Shown here in pieces: positions 11,504 to 23,297 of a DNA stretch of 64,000 nucleotides. Both the position numbers and the translations under genes were made by a program. Where the stretch lies: assembly GCA_947069175.1 (NCBI GenBank), contig CAMTDV010000028.1, positions 69,858,157 to 69,922,156 on the forward strand. Reading direction: 5' to 3'. Source of the stretch: Scalesia atractyloides. Taxonomy: Eukaryota > Streptophyta > Magnoliopsida > Asterales > Asteraceae. Positions within the stretch are counted from its first letter, which is position 1; each line of letters begins with the position of its first letter. The notes under the pieces were generated by a model. That model saw nothing but the letters and a program-made list of their open reading frames with translations. It was not told where the DNA came from and made no database searches.

Positions 11504-12922
11504 GTGGTGGCAGACCACTTAACCTGGTTATTGGTGAAAGAGGGTTCTTCTCGTGTAGAGATCAGTGAGACCTTCCCAAATGAGCACATTCTTAAAGTTT
11601 CAATATTACCTTGGTTTGCTAACATTATAAATTATTTGGTGACAGGTGATTTGCCTGCTCATTGGGATAGGAGGAGAAGATTGCACTTCTTATCTCAAAT
11701 CAAGTACTACACATGGGAAGACCGGACTTATTCAAGACATGTCCGGATCAAGTTGTGAGAAGATGTATTCCAGATGAGCAGATTCCGAGTGTTTTGATGC
11801 ACTTTCATACCTTTGCTTGTGGGGGCCATTTTAGCGGTCACAAAACGAGACATAAAGTGCTCAATAGCGGCCTTTATTGGCCGACTTTCTTTAAAGATGT
11901 CTTTAACTTTGCTAAAAACTGTGTTAAGTGTCAAAAGTTGGGGGCTATTTCTAAGCGGGATGAGATGCCCATACAACCGATTCTTATTAATGATATCATT
12001 GACGTGTAGGGAATCGATTTCATGGGCCCATTCCCCAATTCTCATGGGAACTTGTACATTTTGGTGGCGGTAGACTATGTGTCCAAATGGGTTGAAGCGA
12101 CCGCCACCAAAACAAATGACCATACCGTTGTTTGTAATTTTGTGCAAACGAATATTATTTCTAGATTTGGGATACCTCGGGTAATTATTAGTGATGGGGG
12201 ATCTCATTTTAAGAACTTTAATTTTGGGAAATTGCTAAAACGGTATGGTGTTGATCATAGAATTGCTACCCCCTATTACCCGCAAACAAGGGGTCAAGTC
12301 GAGGTGTCCAATAGGCAAATTAAATAAATTTTGCAAAAGACCGTTCAACCGGACCGTAAGGATTGGTCAACAAAGTTGAACGATGCCTTATGGGTCTATT
12401 GAACGGCGCATAAGACACCTATTGGCACTACTCCTTACCGCTTGGTTTACGGTAAAAATTGTCACTTGCCGGTTGAACTTGTACATCGTGCATTTTGGGC
12501 TATCAAAGAAGTTAACCTTAAATATGATGATGCAGCTAAAGAGCGCAAGTTGAAGCTGTGTGAGCTAGAAGAGCTTATGGAAGAGGCATATGAGTGTGCT
12601 TCAAAATACCAGGATGGTATGAAAAGAGCACATGATGCCAAATTGAAGCCGAAGGAATTTGTAGTGGGCCAAAAGGTTTGGCTATACAATTCATGGCTCA
12701 AGTTCTTTCCGGGAAGCTAAAGAGCAAATGGATGGGCCCGTACATGATCACGAGGGTCGCAAGCTTGGGGATGTTATCATTGAGGACCCGAAGGATGGGT
12801 CAAAACAAACGGTTAACGACCATCGTCTTAAACTGTTTCTCGATGGTAACGACGTAACCACCGACACAAACAAGGAATTGGTAAGCTTTTTGGTAAGCGT
12901 GCCAACTTATGAGGTAAATTAA
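11504..12922 (+). pseudogene. Athila-like integrase (broken)
   Basis: The HHCC domain is at about 11800-11940 (HFHTFACGGHFSGHK, CVKCQ). The catalytic core shows its three acidic positions in GIDFMGP, ISDGGSHF and RGQVEVSNRQIK. Stops interrupt at 12007-12009 (where a Trp codon is likely), at 12325-12327, and near 12400. The C-terminal domain (12442-12922) has YGKNCHLPVELVHRAFWAIK, then WMGPYMIT and a stop region near 12720. No chromodomain is seen, as expected for Athila. Confidence 0.88.
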
Positions 12923-13743
12923 GGACCAAGAAAAATTGTTGTAGAGTTTTGTATATTTTAATTGTTTGCGCGCGTTGTTCGTAATTTATTTAGTTCGTTT
13001 TTGTACTAATCTCGTTAACGTGTGAAGTTCAGATTTCGCAAACGGGTTATGAAGACATAAGGTATGTTTTTAACTTGTTTTGTGTATTGAGGACAATACA
13101 TGATTATTCGGGGGGTGGTACGGTAAACGTAAGTACATGGTGTGTCGTGTGTTAAAAAAAAGGAGAAATCGGTTGATCGTCGGCGACGGGTCCTCAGGCC
13201 GTCGCCGACGGTGTCTCTATATGGCGTCGGGTCAAAAGTGTCGTAGACACGGGTTTAAGCCGTTGGGAGGACTTGTCAATTTACATAGGGCATCAGCGAC
13301 GGCCCTTGGTTTGTTAGCCGATGCTGATTCCTTTTTTAACGCTATTTATCGAACCAAACTCATTCTAGACTCCTCCAAACTTGACCCGAACACCTTTTTA
13401 GCCATAATTTTAACCCGGGTTAACCACATCCACCCAATATCTCTTTATAACAACCCACATCTCTACACTTTCACCACCAACTCATTCATCTTCCCCAATT
13501 CTTCATTCAAGAACCCTAATCTTCAAGTCTTCATAACTTCTTCAATTCTCCACCAAATCAACCGATTCTTGAGCCTATTTGTGTAGTTTTTCGAGTAGAA
13601 CAAAACCCCTAACACGGTTTCCCTCAATTCTTGCTTGTTTGCAAGATTGGTGAAGTTCAAATTTCAGGTTTTTGAGAAAAAGTGTTCTTCAAGTTTTGCA
13701 TTACATCTTTTTCAAGTTCTAACATCTATACAACACAAAAGGA

Positions 13744-15250
13744 ATGGCTAGCCGAAAGAGGAGTGAGATTGCAGGACAAGGCTCATCTTCGGGAGCCGGA
13801 TCATCTTTGGGTCATAGAGCAAGGAAATGGGAACAATTGACTGAGTTGGAAGACAATGATGATAGATTGTTCAGACAAGATTAGGTGTGGGAAAGAATCA
13901 GAGATAGTAATGTATGCGAGCCGTGGGAGAACAATACGAGAAGACCACTTTCAAGGTTTAATGATAAACGATTGGAGATTAAACTTTGGAAGTGGAAGAT
14001 GGTTCACGGGGTTTCTACTTCTATTCCGGAAAGGGTTGTGCCAGAGCGAACGTTGAATGTGGAGGAATTTAGGACGATTGGGATCGTCCAGATGTTTGAG
14101 AGGATTGGTTGGGAGAGTGTTGGATTGGTGTGAGGATATCACACCCAGGGTTTATTTGGCTGCAGTCAGTGAGTGGTTGGTCTCGCTCCGGTTCGTCAAG
14201 AAGGATGGCCCACCGAATACATGGCAGTTGGTAGGCGATACTGGTAGAGGGCAAATGGTCATGTCTTTTGAGACCATGAATTGTATCGCCCGGTTTGATT
14301 CATTGGGGGTCGACGAATATTATTACTATAACGTCAATCTATTTTTGGACAACAAGTCAATACAGCTGATCCCAATGGCATGGTTGAGTCGGTATTGCCA
14401 TATACTGATGGTGGGGCTGCGCTGTGCAGTCAGTTATCTGTTGAAGGAAAGATCCTTCAACCCTTCTCTCATGAAAACATTATGGTGAGATTCGGGGATC
14501 GCGGGAAGGTGAAGGCATCATATTGCCGGGTGTTCCATTCATTGATTTTTGGAGTACCTAAGTTATCTTGGTGACATCTTGTGATGATTAACACTTGGGA
14601 TACCCGTGAGTCGTACACCCGCAAGATGATACCGTACGTACGACTCATCAGTGCCATGATCGTGCAACAAAATAGGTTGTAACCCGATTCATTGTGGGTT
14701 TCGAAGCTGGTGGATCAGATTTGTTTTGCATCAATGAAGCAACATTGGAAGATCCAGGTACAAGTGTACCGTCATCAATATACTGTCACCGATGACCAAG
14801 GGAGCCGATTTCAATTTACCGACCCGAGTGCAGCCCAGGACGCTGCAAGAGAGGAGGAGATGGTTGAAGAAGAGGATGAAGATGAGCCTCAAGGTCCAGG
14901 GGACCCCGGCAGAGGTACACCTAGCCACAGCGAGAAATTTCAGCCGGGTGGCTACCTTCATTCCTAACCGGCGTAAGCCCGGTTATCCAAACTACAATCA
15001 GGGACAACAAGATGTTTATGATAATGTCTCCGCTTGTATTGGGGAGAACCGGGAGTATGAACAAAGGAGGCAGCAGTGGGAACAAAATTGGGAAGCCCAG
15101 CAACAATCTCATTGGGCTGAAGAGGCTGCCCATCGGGCCAAAGAGCAAGAGTATTGGGAGAGACTACAAGAGCAGTGGGCCACCTAGCAAGCTTTTATGG
15201 AAAGAAAAGACTTGTATCAGGCACAAGAATTGTCCAGTTTTATCCCACCT
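13744..15250 (+). pseudogene. Athila ORF1-type / envelope-position ORF (broken)
   Basis: Starts at ATG 13744 (MASRKRSEIAGQGSSS) and lies between pol and the 3' LTR, where Athila elements carry an extra ORF. The body (13850-14700, split by several stops and shifts) has stretches such as FERIGWES, YLAAVSEWLVSLRF and MNCIARFDSLGVDEYYY, resembling the ATHILA ORF-1 family. The tail is acidic (EEEDEDEP), then rich in Gln, Glu and Trp (about 15040-15186), likely helical. The function of this ORF is unknown; envelope-like roles have been suggested for some members, but I see no clear signal peptide or membrane span here. Confidence 0.6.
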
Positions 15251-15953
15251 TAGTTCCAAGCGCCGGCTGAAGGCGACAAAGGGCCACTTGACGATTTCCG
15301 CGACATGATGTTGGCCCTCACGGGATATCCCTACCAGCCGTATCCACGTGGATCCCAACGAGCGATATCAGAGATGATCATCGGTATGTTCTCTTTTGTT
15401 GTTGTATATTTTTGTGTATATTTTAGTTTATATTTCATTTCGTGTTAGTAGTTAAATGAACTTTGTGGGTGTGTTCCCTAGATTACCCTCACGAGACCTA
15501 CTTGTCCTTTCGTGCTATCGGAAGATTTAATAGGGCTTGTTGCATACGCTAAATGCAACCATGATTCCTACGAAAGTGAGTTTAGGTTGTTGTTGTTGTA
15601 AATTCTTTTTCCACAAGAAAATCAAAGCTGGAAAATTTATATGACTTGGTAATTATTTTAATAAAAATGGTAGAACTAAGTGACTAACAAAATTTTAATG
15701 GTTGTGAGAAGCTTGCTTCTACACGAAGGTTGAAATTTGTACGTAAACTGTGTTCACGCGACAACCGTTTTTGTTGAAGATGAAGAGCACACGAAGAATG
15801 AGTGAAAAATCAGGCCGTACGTTACCTTTAGCTTTTATTTGTCTTTTGTTTAAATTAGTGGATTGTATTGTGTATTTTAATTTTCCGGGGTGAATTTCTA
15901 GAAATTTAGCCGTGTCACATCCCTTGTGCGCTTTAAATGGCTCTATTCTTACA

Positions 15954-15988
15954 CATTGAGGACAATGTTGACCTCAAGTGTGGGGATG
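15954..15988 (+). repeat. polypurine-like module, copy 1
   Basis: Contains GAGGACAATGTTGACCTCAA followed by GTGTGGGGATG. Repeated exactly at 16038-16072. The purine end resembles the true polypurine tract at 17171-17182. Confidence 0.8.
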
Positions 15989-16037
15989 AGGAGAAAAAAA
16001 AGTTTTTCAATTTTGACCCATTTGTTCAAACACTAAA

Positions 16038-16072
16038 CATTGAGGACAATGTTGACCTCAAGTGTGGGGATG
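16038..16072 (+). repeat. polypurine-like module, copy 2
   Basis: Identical to 15954-15988, 84 bp downstream of it. The intervening sequence is A/T rich. Confidence 0.8.
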
Positions 16073-17170
16073 GGGGAAAATTTCAATTTTTTTTCAAAAT
16101 GTCTTTGTTTGAAGCAATCTAAAAAGCACAAGTAACTGAGTTAATAAGGGATGGCACAACCCATGTGGTCTTTTGTCATGGTCAAGTTCAAATTAATATC
16201 ATGACAGATATTTAACAGGTGGTTATTTAGGAATAATCTGCCTAAGAAACTTGCACTTTATACATATCGCATACCATACCTTCTATATGTGAGATTTTGA
16301 GCCACTTCTATATATCATATATTCATATATTTCTTTGGTTGAGTGGACCATTAGTCATGTATTATAGAACTTGCAATTTTTGATACGTTTGAGACCATAG
16401 ACCGAATATGAGCACAAGAATGATTATGGCATTAGGTAAACCGTTTTACTTTACATCGTTTATATACCATCACCCGAAACCAATCCATTAGTCGCCAATT
16501 TTGAGCCTAAACCTTTCATTTGACCAACCCATTTAGCCCTTGACCGTTGAACCTTTTATTTTTAACCCGTGTGATGAAAACGTGATTTTAGGATAAAAAC
16601 ACACACACACACACAATTGAGAAAAGAAAAGAAAAATATATGTGTTGATAGTTTGTTGAATAAAAGGCGGAAAACTTTTGCCCTTTTAGTTTATTGTTTC
16701 GTAGTCGGTTGTGTTAGTATAGTGTTTTTGAATAAAAATTGAGTTTTCATCACCTTAACCACTTTCAAAGCATCCTATTCCATACCCTCAGCCTAGCCCC
16801 AATACAACTCGTTCAAGACCTTTTGACTTGTGTTTAATATTTGTGTTCGGTGGTGGAGAATGATTGAGTTACAAGCTTATGCGGGTATATGTTCTAATCG
16901 GTTTGTGTGTTTATACCAAAAGTGCTAATGCATTAATTATTGGCCAATTTGTAAGCCGAGTGGAGAGAACATTGTGAGGGATATGTAGGAATTGTGAGTT
17001 TTAAGGGCGGGTTAATCTTGGATAACCATTTTATGTGTTAATCATATTAACGTTAAATATTGCAAAAATGATAGAAATTACGAACCAAGTATGACATTAG
17101 ACCTTAACTCATGTCTCGAGAATGGGAAATGTGTTCCTTGTTTGACCCACATGAGGGCAAGCAAAAGACA

Positions 17171-17182
17171 AGTGTAGGGATG
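17171..17182 (+). other. polypurine tract of the Athila-like element
   Basis: AGTGTAGGGATG ends directly at the 3' LTR start TGATACGTGG. One base differs from the GTGTGGGGATG of the two upstream modules. Confidence 0.75.
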
Positions 17183-18532
17183 TGATACGTGGTCGAAAAC
17201 CAATGTTTCTATTACGTTTAAGTTAATGTTTTACGTAACTTTTAGTTTCGGATAGCCTACTTTTGATTGGATTTGTGTTTTACAGGTTACAGAGTTTAAG
17301 GAGCTATTCGGGAGCGTCTTGGAGCATCGGGACGAGAAACGGGTCAATCGGGGTCGTGAAATGGGAAAACAGGAAAGCATGATTTAGAGAAGCAGTCGCC
17401 GACGCCTCCCTGGGCTGTCGGCGACTCCCCTCAGAAGTTCCGTCGGAGAAAAATTTCCGTATACGGTGGATTAAGGCGTCAGAGGGGAATCATGATTTCT
17501 AGGGGCCTTCGGCGACGCCCCTCTGATAACCTTGTCGCTGAATTTCAATTTTGAACGGGTTTTAATGTTTGTTTTGACCCATTTGCGGGGAGTTACGAAT
17601 TTCTTGAGCCTTGCAGTTGTTCTTGGAGCCTAGAAACCACCAACCATTATCTCCAACTCTATTAATTCCATCGAATCATTGAAGATCATCACCTTCCATT
17701 CTAACCCTAGCTCTCCACCATCACCATCATCATCAATCCTTACATTCACCCACCATTATCCTCAACCTCAAACCCTAATCATCACTCATCACCATCTCCA
17801 AGTTCAAGATGTTGAAGTTCGAGTTTTCATCAATCGTTGATCGCGCACCGTTGACCATGAGCGGCTAATTCTCGAGGGTTTCACCCCGATGTAAACTTTT
17901 GTGAGATTTAGGGTTGCTTTATGTTCTTAGTTGATTTGTGACAAGTTGAATTGTATTTTGAATTGATTGATAATTGTCTTACATTTGAACTATATTTGCG
18001 AATTGTCGAATGATGATAAATTTGACTTTGTGAAACAAGTTTGTGTATTTATGCGTTATCTTTCAAAAGGGATTAGTTGTCCGAAGTAACAAAGTGCATT
18101 GTGGTCCGTCATATGCGTGATAGCAATTGGCATCTAAGCTTTGTGATATCAAAACCCTTAATGACAAACTCTATTGAATCATTCTAAAATCATTTAGTAA
18201 CCCTAGGTTGTGCAATTGTTGAACCGGCTGTGAACCTTGTTTTAAGATCATTGTTTTAATCAAGTAATTTAGTTTTCCTGCAATTATTTAAGTTAGTGAT
18301 TAAGTAGTCAAACCAATTTTTCTCGGATCAATCCGACATCACTTCAAAACAAACCAAATTAATCAATCATATAGCAAGCTTCATAAAAGTGACAGTCTTA
18401 GTTAAAATGAATCACATCCGATCGCAAACCACAAACTCTTCGTGGTTCGACCCCTTACTACCACTAACACATTGTTAAGGGTAATTAGGGCATATAAATA
18501 TGATCTTTGATCGGGGCGCGACACTCCGATTA
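17183..18532 (+). repeat. 3' LTR of the Athila-like element
   Basis: Starts TGATACGTGG and ends GATTA; the canonical CA of the 5' copy has become TA here. It differs from 5056-6385 by scattered substitutions and small indels, so the insertion is not recent. GAGAG follows at 18533. Confidence 0.93.
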
Positions 18533-19190
18533 GAGAGCGAACCAATTAGCTTGGCAATTGCCTTGGGGACAATATCCACCTGTCCAGGACAGATGATACT
18601 TAATTGTTTGAAGCGCGTGATCAGACCTTCGGCGTCGCTCCCCTGTTGGGTAAGATTCCAGAAGTCATTTTCGAGCTTCTGGGTCTCGTGGGGAGGACAA
18701 ATTGATCCTTCATGAGCTCCTTAAGCTCTTCCCAAGTTAATGCGTGAGCCGCTTTCTTGCCACGCTTGTTGCGCTCGGTAGTCCACCACTTGAGAGCTCT
18801 CTGGCGAAAGACCCCAGTAGCGTTGAGGGTTCGAAGGTCATCAGGGCACCCGCCCTGAAGAAAGGTAAGCTCCATTGCGTCGAACCAATTGATCATGGCT
18901 GTTACACCGTCCATGTCGGTGAACTCAACAGGTTTGCAAGCCATGAAGTGCTTGAACTGGTAAGATGTTTTGGGTGCATCGGTTTTCGAATCGGCGGAGG
19001 ACTTAGGGGTGCCTTCGGTATGGATGGTTAGGAGTTGGCTAACAATATCACGGATAACACGGGCCATTTGGTCAGCCATTTTCTCAGCCACTAGACTAAC
19101 GAGGTCTTCTTTCTACATAGGGTCACCATTGTGGTTGTTGGATCCCTTGTTGGACCTCTTTGACTTCTTAGAAGAGTTAGGAGAAGACAT
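18533..19190 (-). pseudogene. chromovirus gag, N-terminal half (broken)
   Basis: The likely start ATG is at 19188-19190 (MSSPNSSKKSKRS), with an in-frame TAG soon after, near 19115. The capsid region follows with KPVEFTDMDGVTAMINWFDAMELTF, ATGVFRQRALKWW and WEELKELMKDQFV, which belong to the Retrotrans_gag family. A frameshift lies near 18650. The coding sequence continues to the insertion site at 18537 and resumes at 5050 (VVAANPKTFDDAF). GAGAG at 18533-18537 is the target duplication. Confidence 0.85.
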
Positions 19191-20167
19191 CTAGAGGTTC
19201 AAAATAGAGCGAGGATGAGACTTGATCATAATGTAAAAGTAACAAGTTTGCATGTATAAGTATGTATAAGGTTCACATAGTTTCACATAAGTTGTATGAG
19301 TTTAACAAGTATAAAATTTATAATCACGTATAAATGCGAATAAAAGAGTATAAATTTAGTTTGTTCACGAGGATTAACATTGTTTTGGATTGCAATAAAC
19401 GTTCTAATAGTGTAACGGTTCGAAATGAACGAGGTAATCAACTATTAAAACACATAAAAATTGAATCACATAAAAAGAATATGCTTATAAAACGTGGGAG
19501 TGTTTCGGGTAGAGAAACATCGACAATTACAAAGTGAATCGAAGTTCTTTTCAAATTAGAGAAACGTGCTTTGGCCTATAGGTAAAATGCTCTCATCGAG
19601 AAGCGACTAACGACACTTTACCCTTCCAGTTACTACACGTCTCTAATCGATCGGAAAAATCAAAACTTTGGCGAGAGCGAAAATCAAGGAATGGTCTTAA
19701 TCGACAAGGTGCGGGTTTCACCCCTAACTTGACGATTCCGTACCCTAAGTGTGGTTGATACTTACCAAACGAAGAGCAAATTCCAATTCATTGGTAAGGG
19801 ACCACTAGAGTTTGAATTGGAATTTTTTCCATCAAGATGTGGATTTCACTCCTAACTTGATGACAAAATTTCATACAAAAAGAATAAGAATAGCGGAATG
19901 AGAGTCGTTCACCAAATTGTGGATTTCACGCCTATTTTAGTGAACTCGTCTTGTTTGTGTTACGAGTGTCTTCAAGTCTTCAAAGTGCGTGTTGCATAAA
20001 AATGTCTTAGGAAAGACATCAAGTATATGTATTAAGACCAAAAGAAAATAGGAGAAGCAAAGTAGGGAGCATAAAGTTTTAAGCATAAACCAGAATGGTC
20101 AAAACAGGTACTTAGAACTATAGACTAGGTCGAACATGACAATTCTAACTAATTCCCTATAGTTATG
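19191..20167 (-). other. chromovirus 5' leader
   Basis: Untranslated region between primer site and gag. No ORF of note. Three imperfect copies of a GTGGATTTCACYCCTAACTT-type motif lie at 19709-19735, 19838-19860 and 19916-19940. Confidence 0.6.
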
Positions 20168-20180
20168 GCTCTGATACCAA
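20168..20180 (-). other. primer binding site, tRNA-Met type
   Basis: The minus strand reads TGGTATCAGAGCC two bases after the 5' LTR, complementary to the 3' end of initiator tRNA-Met. Confidence 0.92.
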
Positions 20181-20182
20181 TC

Positions 20183-22764
20183 TGTCACACCCCAACCGAT
20201 GGCGGAAACATCAGAGTGAGACGATAACGAGATTGCTCATTGCTCACAACACTAATAATGACAATATTTAATTTAAAGTCAAATTTCATTTCAAGAATAA
20301 TTGTAAAAATGCAACTTTGAAACAAATACAACAACTAAACTTAAAACAATACAACAAAATTGATACAACAACATTAACCTAAACGTCTAAATGTGTGTAT
20401 CCAAGTCCTGGCTATTTGATTTCATAGCATCCTCTTCATCAACCTGTAACATGTTTTAAAATAACAATTCAATGCAAAAGGAAAGGCGAGTACACAAGTT
20501 TAAGCAAAGCGTACGTATACGAATAAAGTTTAAACAAATCCTCATGGCAACTATTATTCTACAAGAGCATATACAAGGCATGCAATACTACTAGTCAAAC
20601 CCTTAACACAATTACGATTTTTAACATGGCCTCAAGATTACACGATGGAGGGGGATCCGTTATTTCTTAAAGTGCTTATACATGTCAAACGAAGGCTTAA
20701 AACAAGTTAATGACTAAAGTATCACATAAAGAATCTCCAAGATATAAGCATCAAGTAATCGTAGCAAGTATTCATGTGTATAGGATTGTTTGTGCATTTC
20801 ATAAAGTTTAAGTGTTGTGGTTTTGGTATAAGTAAACATGTTACACCCAAAAGTGTTGTAAACGAAAAGTGGGTCGAGTGTACTCATGGTTTTGCTAAGT
20901 CTTCAAACTCGACAAGTTCGTGAAGTTGGTTGATTGATGGGATGAACGCCGAGTTATCCTACAAGAGGGAAACGAGGACGTATGAGTAACGAGTTTGATG
21001 GAGGGTTTGGATTATTCGAGCATGATCAAAAATAAAGTGTGATAAAGTATTATGATACCAAAGTATTCACTTAGATGTAGCACTTGTTCTTGATACTATA
21101 GTAACCCATAAGGGTTGAATGTGATTTCATAGGTTCAGGACCTATTAGAATCGTGACAAGGAACTACATACTTTAGTTGTAACTTAATAACTTGATAGGT
21201 GATTATATAGTCATTATCAAGGTTTCGGTTTTTAGGATTATAATATAGTCCATGGGTATTATATGTACATAATATAAACTATACTAACAAGGATTTCATG
21301 GAAGTCAAGGAGGAGGTAGGAGGTAGAACCATCCATTTAGGAACCTCGAATAATGTTCACCACTACACAAGTCACCATAGGTAACAAGGAGGGTACTAGA
21401 ACAATAATATGAACAATAATGTAAATGACAAGAATGCAAAGTGTGTTCATGGTGACACTTTAGGTCTAGAAAATCATCAAGTGATGTGTGGTCTCGAGTT
21501 AGGATAGCCCAAGCTAACCATGGAGGACACACATGAACAAGTTTATGAACTTGCATCACTTGTGAGCTTGAAGCTCTATGAAACATAAATTTTGTGAGGG
21601 TAAATCCTCTATTTTGAATGTCTCAACCTTTTTTTAAGCCTAACCAACCATAAGAGTGGTTGTAAGCATTAGGACATAGGTTTGAGATGAGTTAAACTCA
21701 AGTTGGATGAAGAGATATAAGTTTTGAAAACAAATAGAAAGTTTTTGGACATTTAAGTGCATTTCCAGATCTGAGTTCTCCATGAGGAACCCTAGGATTC
21801 AAACTTAAAGTTTGACCAAGTGTTTAGAAAGAAGAATGAGATGATTTCGTTGAGAAATAAGCAAGATATAAAATGGGTACAATCTGCTCGAACTTGAAAC
21901 TTGGCAGCTGGTTTAAGGGTTTTGAGAGAGATTTGAGTGAGATTAAAGTGTAAAAATGCTTGGATTAGATGTGGGTTTTATAGGGATAAGTTTAGGTTAG
22001 TTGTTAGGTGGGTTTAGGTGAGTAATCAATGTAAAAAATAGGTTTTAAACTCAAAATCCCGCCCCCAAGGGGCTGCTGCCGCGCCTGCTTGCGACCAGCA
22101 TTCACTCCGGAAACACGGCTTAAAAGCCTTGTGTTTCCTGAATCATTCAAGTGTGGTGCGCTTAATGGAGTGGTTGCGTTGTTGTTTGATGAACTGGAGG
22201 TCGCGGGTTCGAGTCCCGCGGATCCGGTTTTGCTGATATATATTTTTTTTAATTAAAATCTTATATTAGTTTCAGAAATGGCAAGAATAAACCCTGAAGT
22301 TAAAGAATTCAAGAATTGCAGTTTAGACCTTGGAGTTTATTAAGGAAGGATATATATTAACACTTAATTCTAAATGTTAATATATTTTAAAGAAAATTAG
22401 CATTTTAATTTTTGTAAAAGAAATTAATTAATTTTATTAACTAATTTAATTAATTAATTTAATCAATTAATTTAACAAATTAATTTAATTAACTAACTTA
22501 ATAAACGAATAGGTAATTACATATATTCGAAACCAATTTAGTTTAACGATTACGAGTTTCACGGATCACAAGCGTTTTCAATCACGTACAACATTACAAC
22601 GAATAAATATTACGAATCTTGATTTCATTATGATCATAGTCTATGTTTTACAACGATGCGGTTAAAAATGATTACGAGAATTACAAGCTTCAAAAAAAAG
22701 AAGAAATAAATAATATAATACACGGTTTCTAGATAAAGGAAGTACGGGAAAGCAGGGCGTTACA
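20183..22764 (-). repeat. 5' LTR of the chromovirus
   Basis: The minus strand starts TGTAACGCCC at 22764 and ends GGTTGGGGTGTGACA at 20183, giving 2582 bp. The 3' copy (1-1105) covers its first 1.1 kb. It carries a tRNA-like module at 22151-22227 and a TTAATTAA-rich run at 22420-22500. Confidence 0.93.
22151..22227 (+). other. tRNA-like module in the 5' LTR
   Basis: A near-perfect T-arm: stem CGCGGG (22202-22207), loop TTCGAGT, stem CCCGCG (22215-22220), which includes a good Pol III B box (GGTTCGAGTCC). Upstream, GGAGTGGTTGCG resembles an A box. It runs antisense to the LTR. No convincing acceptor stem is seen, so this is tRNA-derived rather than a tRNA gene. Related to 42379-42442. Confidence 0.65.
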
Positions 22765-23297
22765 GTATTTATAGTTGAGGTTTGGGGTGAGTTAGGTGGG
22801 TGTAATAAATGCAAGAAACACACATTTGCCCAATCATGAGCTAGAAACAAGAATCTGCGTATTATGCCATCTTGCGGGCCGCGAGAGAAGACAAGAGGGA
22901 CGGTCGCAGGGCGCGAGCAGCCTTAATCCGTAAATTTGTTTGATTTTTGTCACTTTTTGTCCCTGAATTTAGTGTTTCCTTCACTTCATGCTCTAACTTG
23001 ATATTTTTGCATGTTTTTAAGTGTTTAACGTATTTGTAAGTATATTTTAGGTATCAAGTATGAATGTATGAGTATTTGCACGTATAACATGTATTGGTTT
23101 GTATGTAAACATGTATTTAACAATTGAATGCATGTAAGACAAGTATGTATCAAGTATGAATTTTATTACGATCAAAGTCTCGAATTACAAGATTGGAAAA
23201 GAAATACGAATGCAACACGATACGAATACAAGTTTCCATAAATAGAAATACGATTCCATTTCTAATTAAGGAAAGTACGAAAAAGCGAAGCGTTACA
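22765..23297 (-). repeat. fragment of an older Tekay-like LTR
   Basis: The minus strand starts TGTAACGCTTCGCTTTTTCG at 23297 and resembles the start of the solo LTR at 54594. It is interrupted at 22764 by the chromovirus; the rest would lie left of the window. It contains the GC-rich motif GCGGGCCGCGAGAG at 22876-22889. Its outer edge abuts a protein-coding relic, whose N-terminus it interrupts. Confidence 0.75.

Larger units (their letters stand above)
15251..17182 (+). other. Athila-like 3' noncoding region
   Basis: No coding frame of note. It holds two copies of a 35-bp polypurine-like module (15954-15988 and 16038-16072), a short (AC)n run near 16601-16613, and ends with the polypurine tract. 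Confidence 0.7.
5056..18532 (+). mobile_element. Athila-like Ty3/gypsy element nested in the chromovirus gag
   Basis: Two LTRs (5056-6385 and 17183-18532) in the same orientation flank gag, protease, RT-RNase H and integrase, then an extra ORF before the 3' LTR, an order typical of the Athila group. The primer site matches tRNA-Asp, as is usual for Athila. The element is 13.5 kb, is flanked by GAGAG on both sides, and its coding regions carry several stops and frameshifts. It is complete structurally but not coding-competent. It must be younger than the chromovirus it interrupts. Confidence 0.92.
1..22764 (-). mobile_element. Ty3/gypsy chromovirus (Tekay-like), interrupted and left-truncated by the window
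   Basis: On the minus strand the order is LTR (20183-22764), primer site (20168-20180), gag, protease, reverse transcriptase, RNase H, integrase with chromodomain, polypurine tract and a second LTR (1-1105). Gag-protease-RT-RNaseH-integrase order is that of Ty3/gypsy, and the chromodomain after integrase places it among chromoviruses. The 2582-bp LTR length and tRNA-Met-type primer site suit the Tekay/Del clade. The body is split at 5055/18533 by a younger Athila-like element. All coding parts carry stops or frameshifts, so it cannot move by itself. About 1.5 kb of the 3' LTR should lie left of the window. Its right flank starts GTATT at 22765; the matching target duplication would be outside the window. 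Confidence 0.9.

Noticed and set aside
13137..13586. 149-codon ORF after integrase
   Set aside because: Codes through the GC-rich dyads and a low-complexity AACCC-type stretch; no domain, no conserved start.
16599..16616. (AC)n run as a telomere-like or origin element
   Set aside because: Short simple repeat only.
22151..22227. Functional tRNA gene
   Set aside because: Only the T-arm is sound; there is no acceptor stem or clear anticodon arm.
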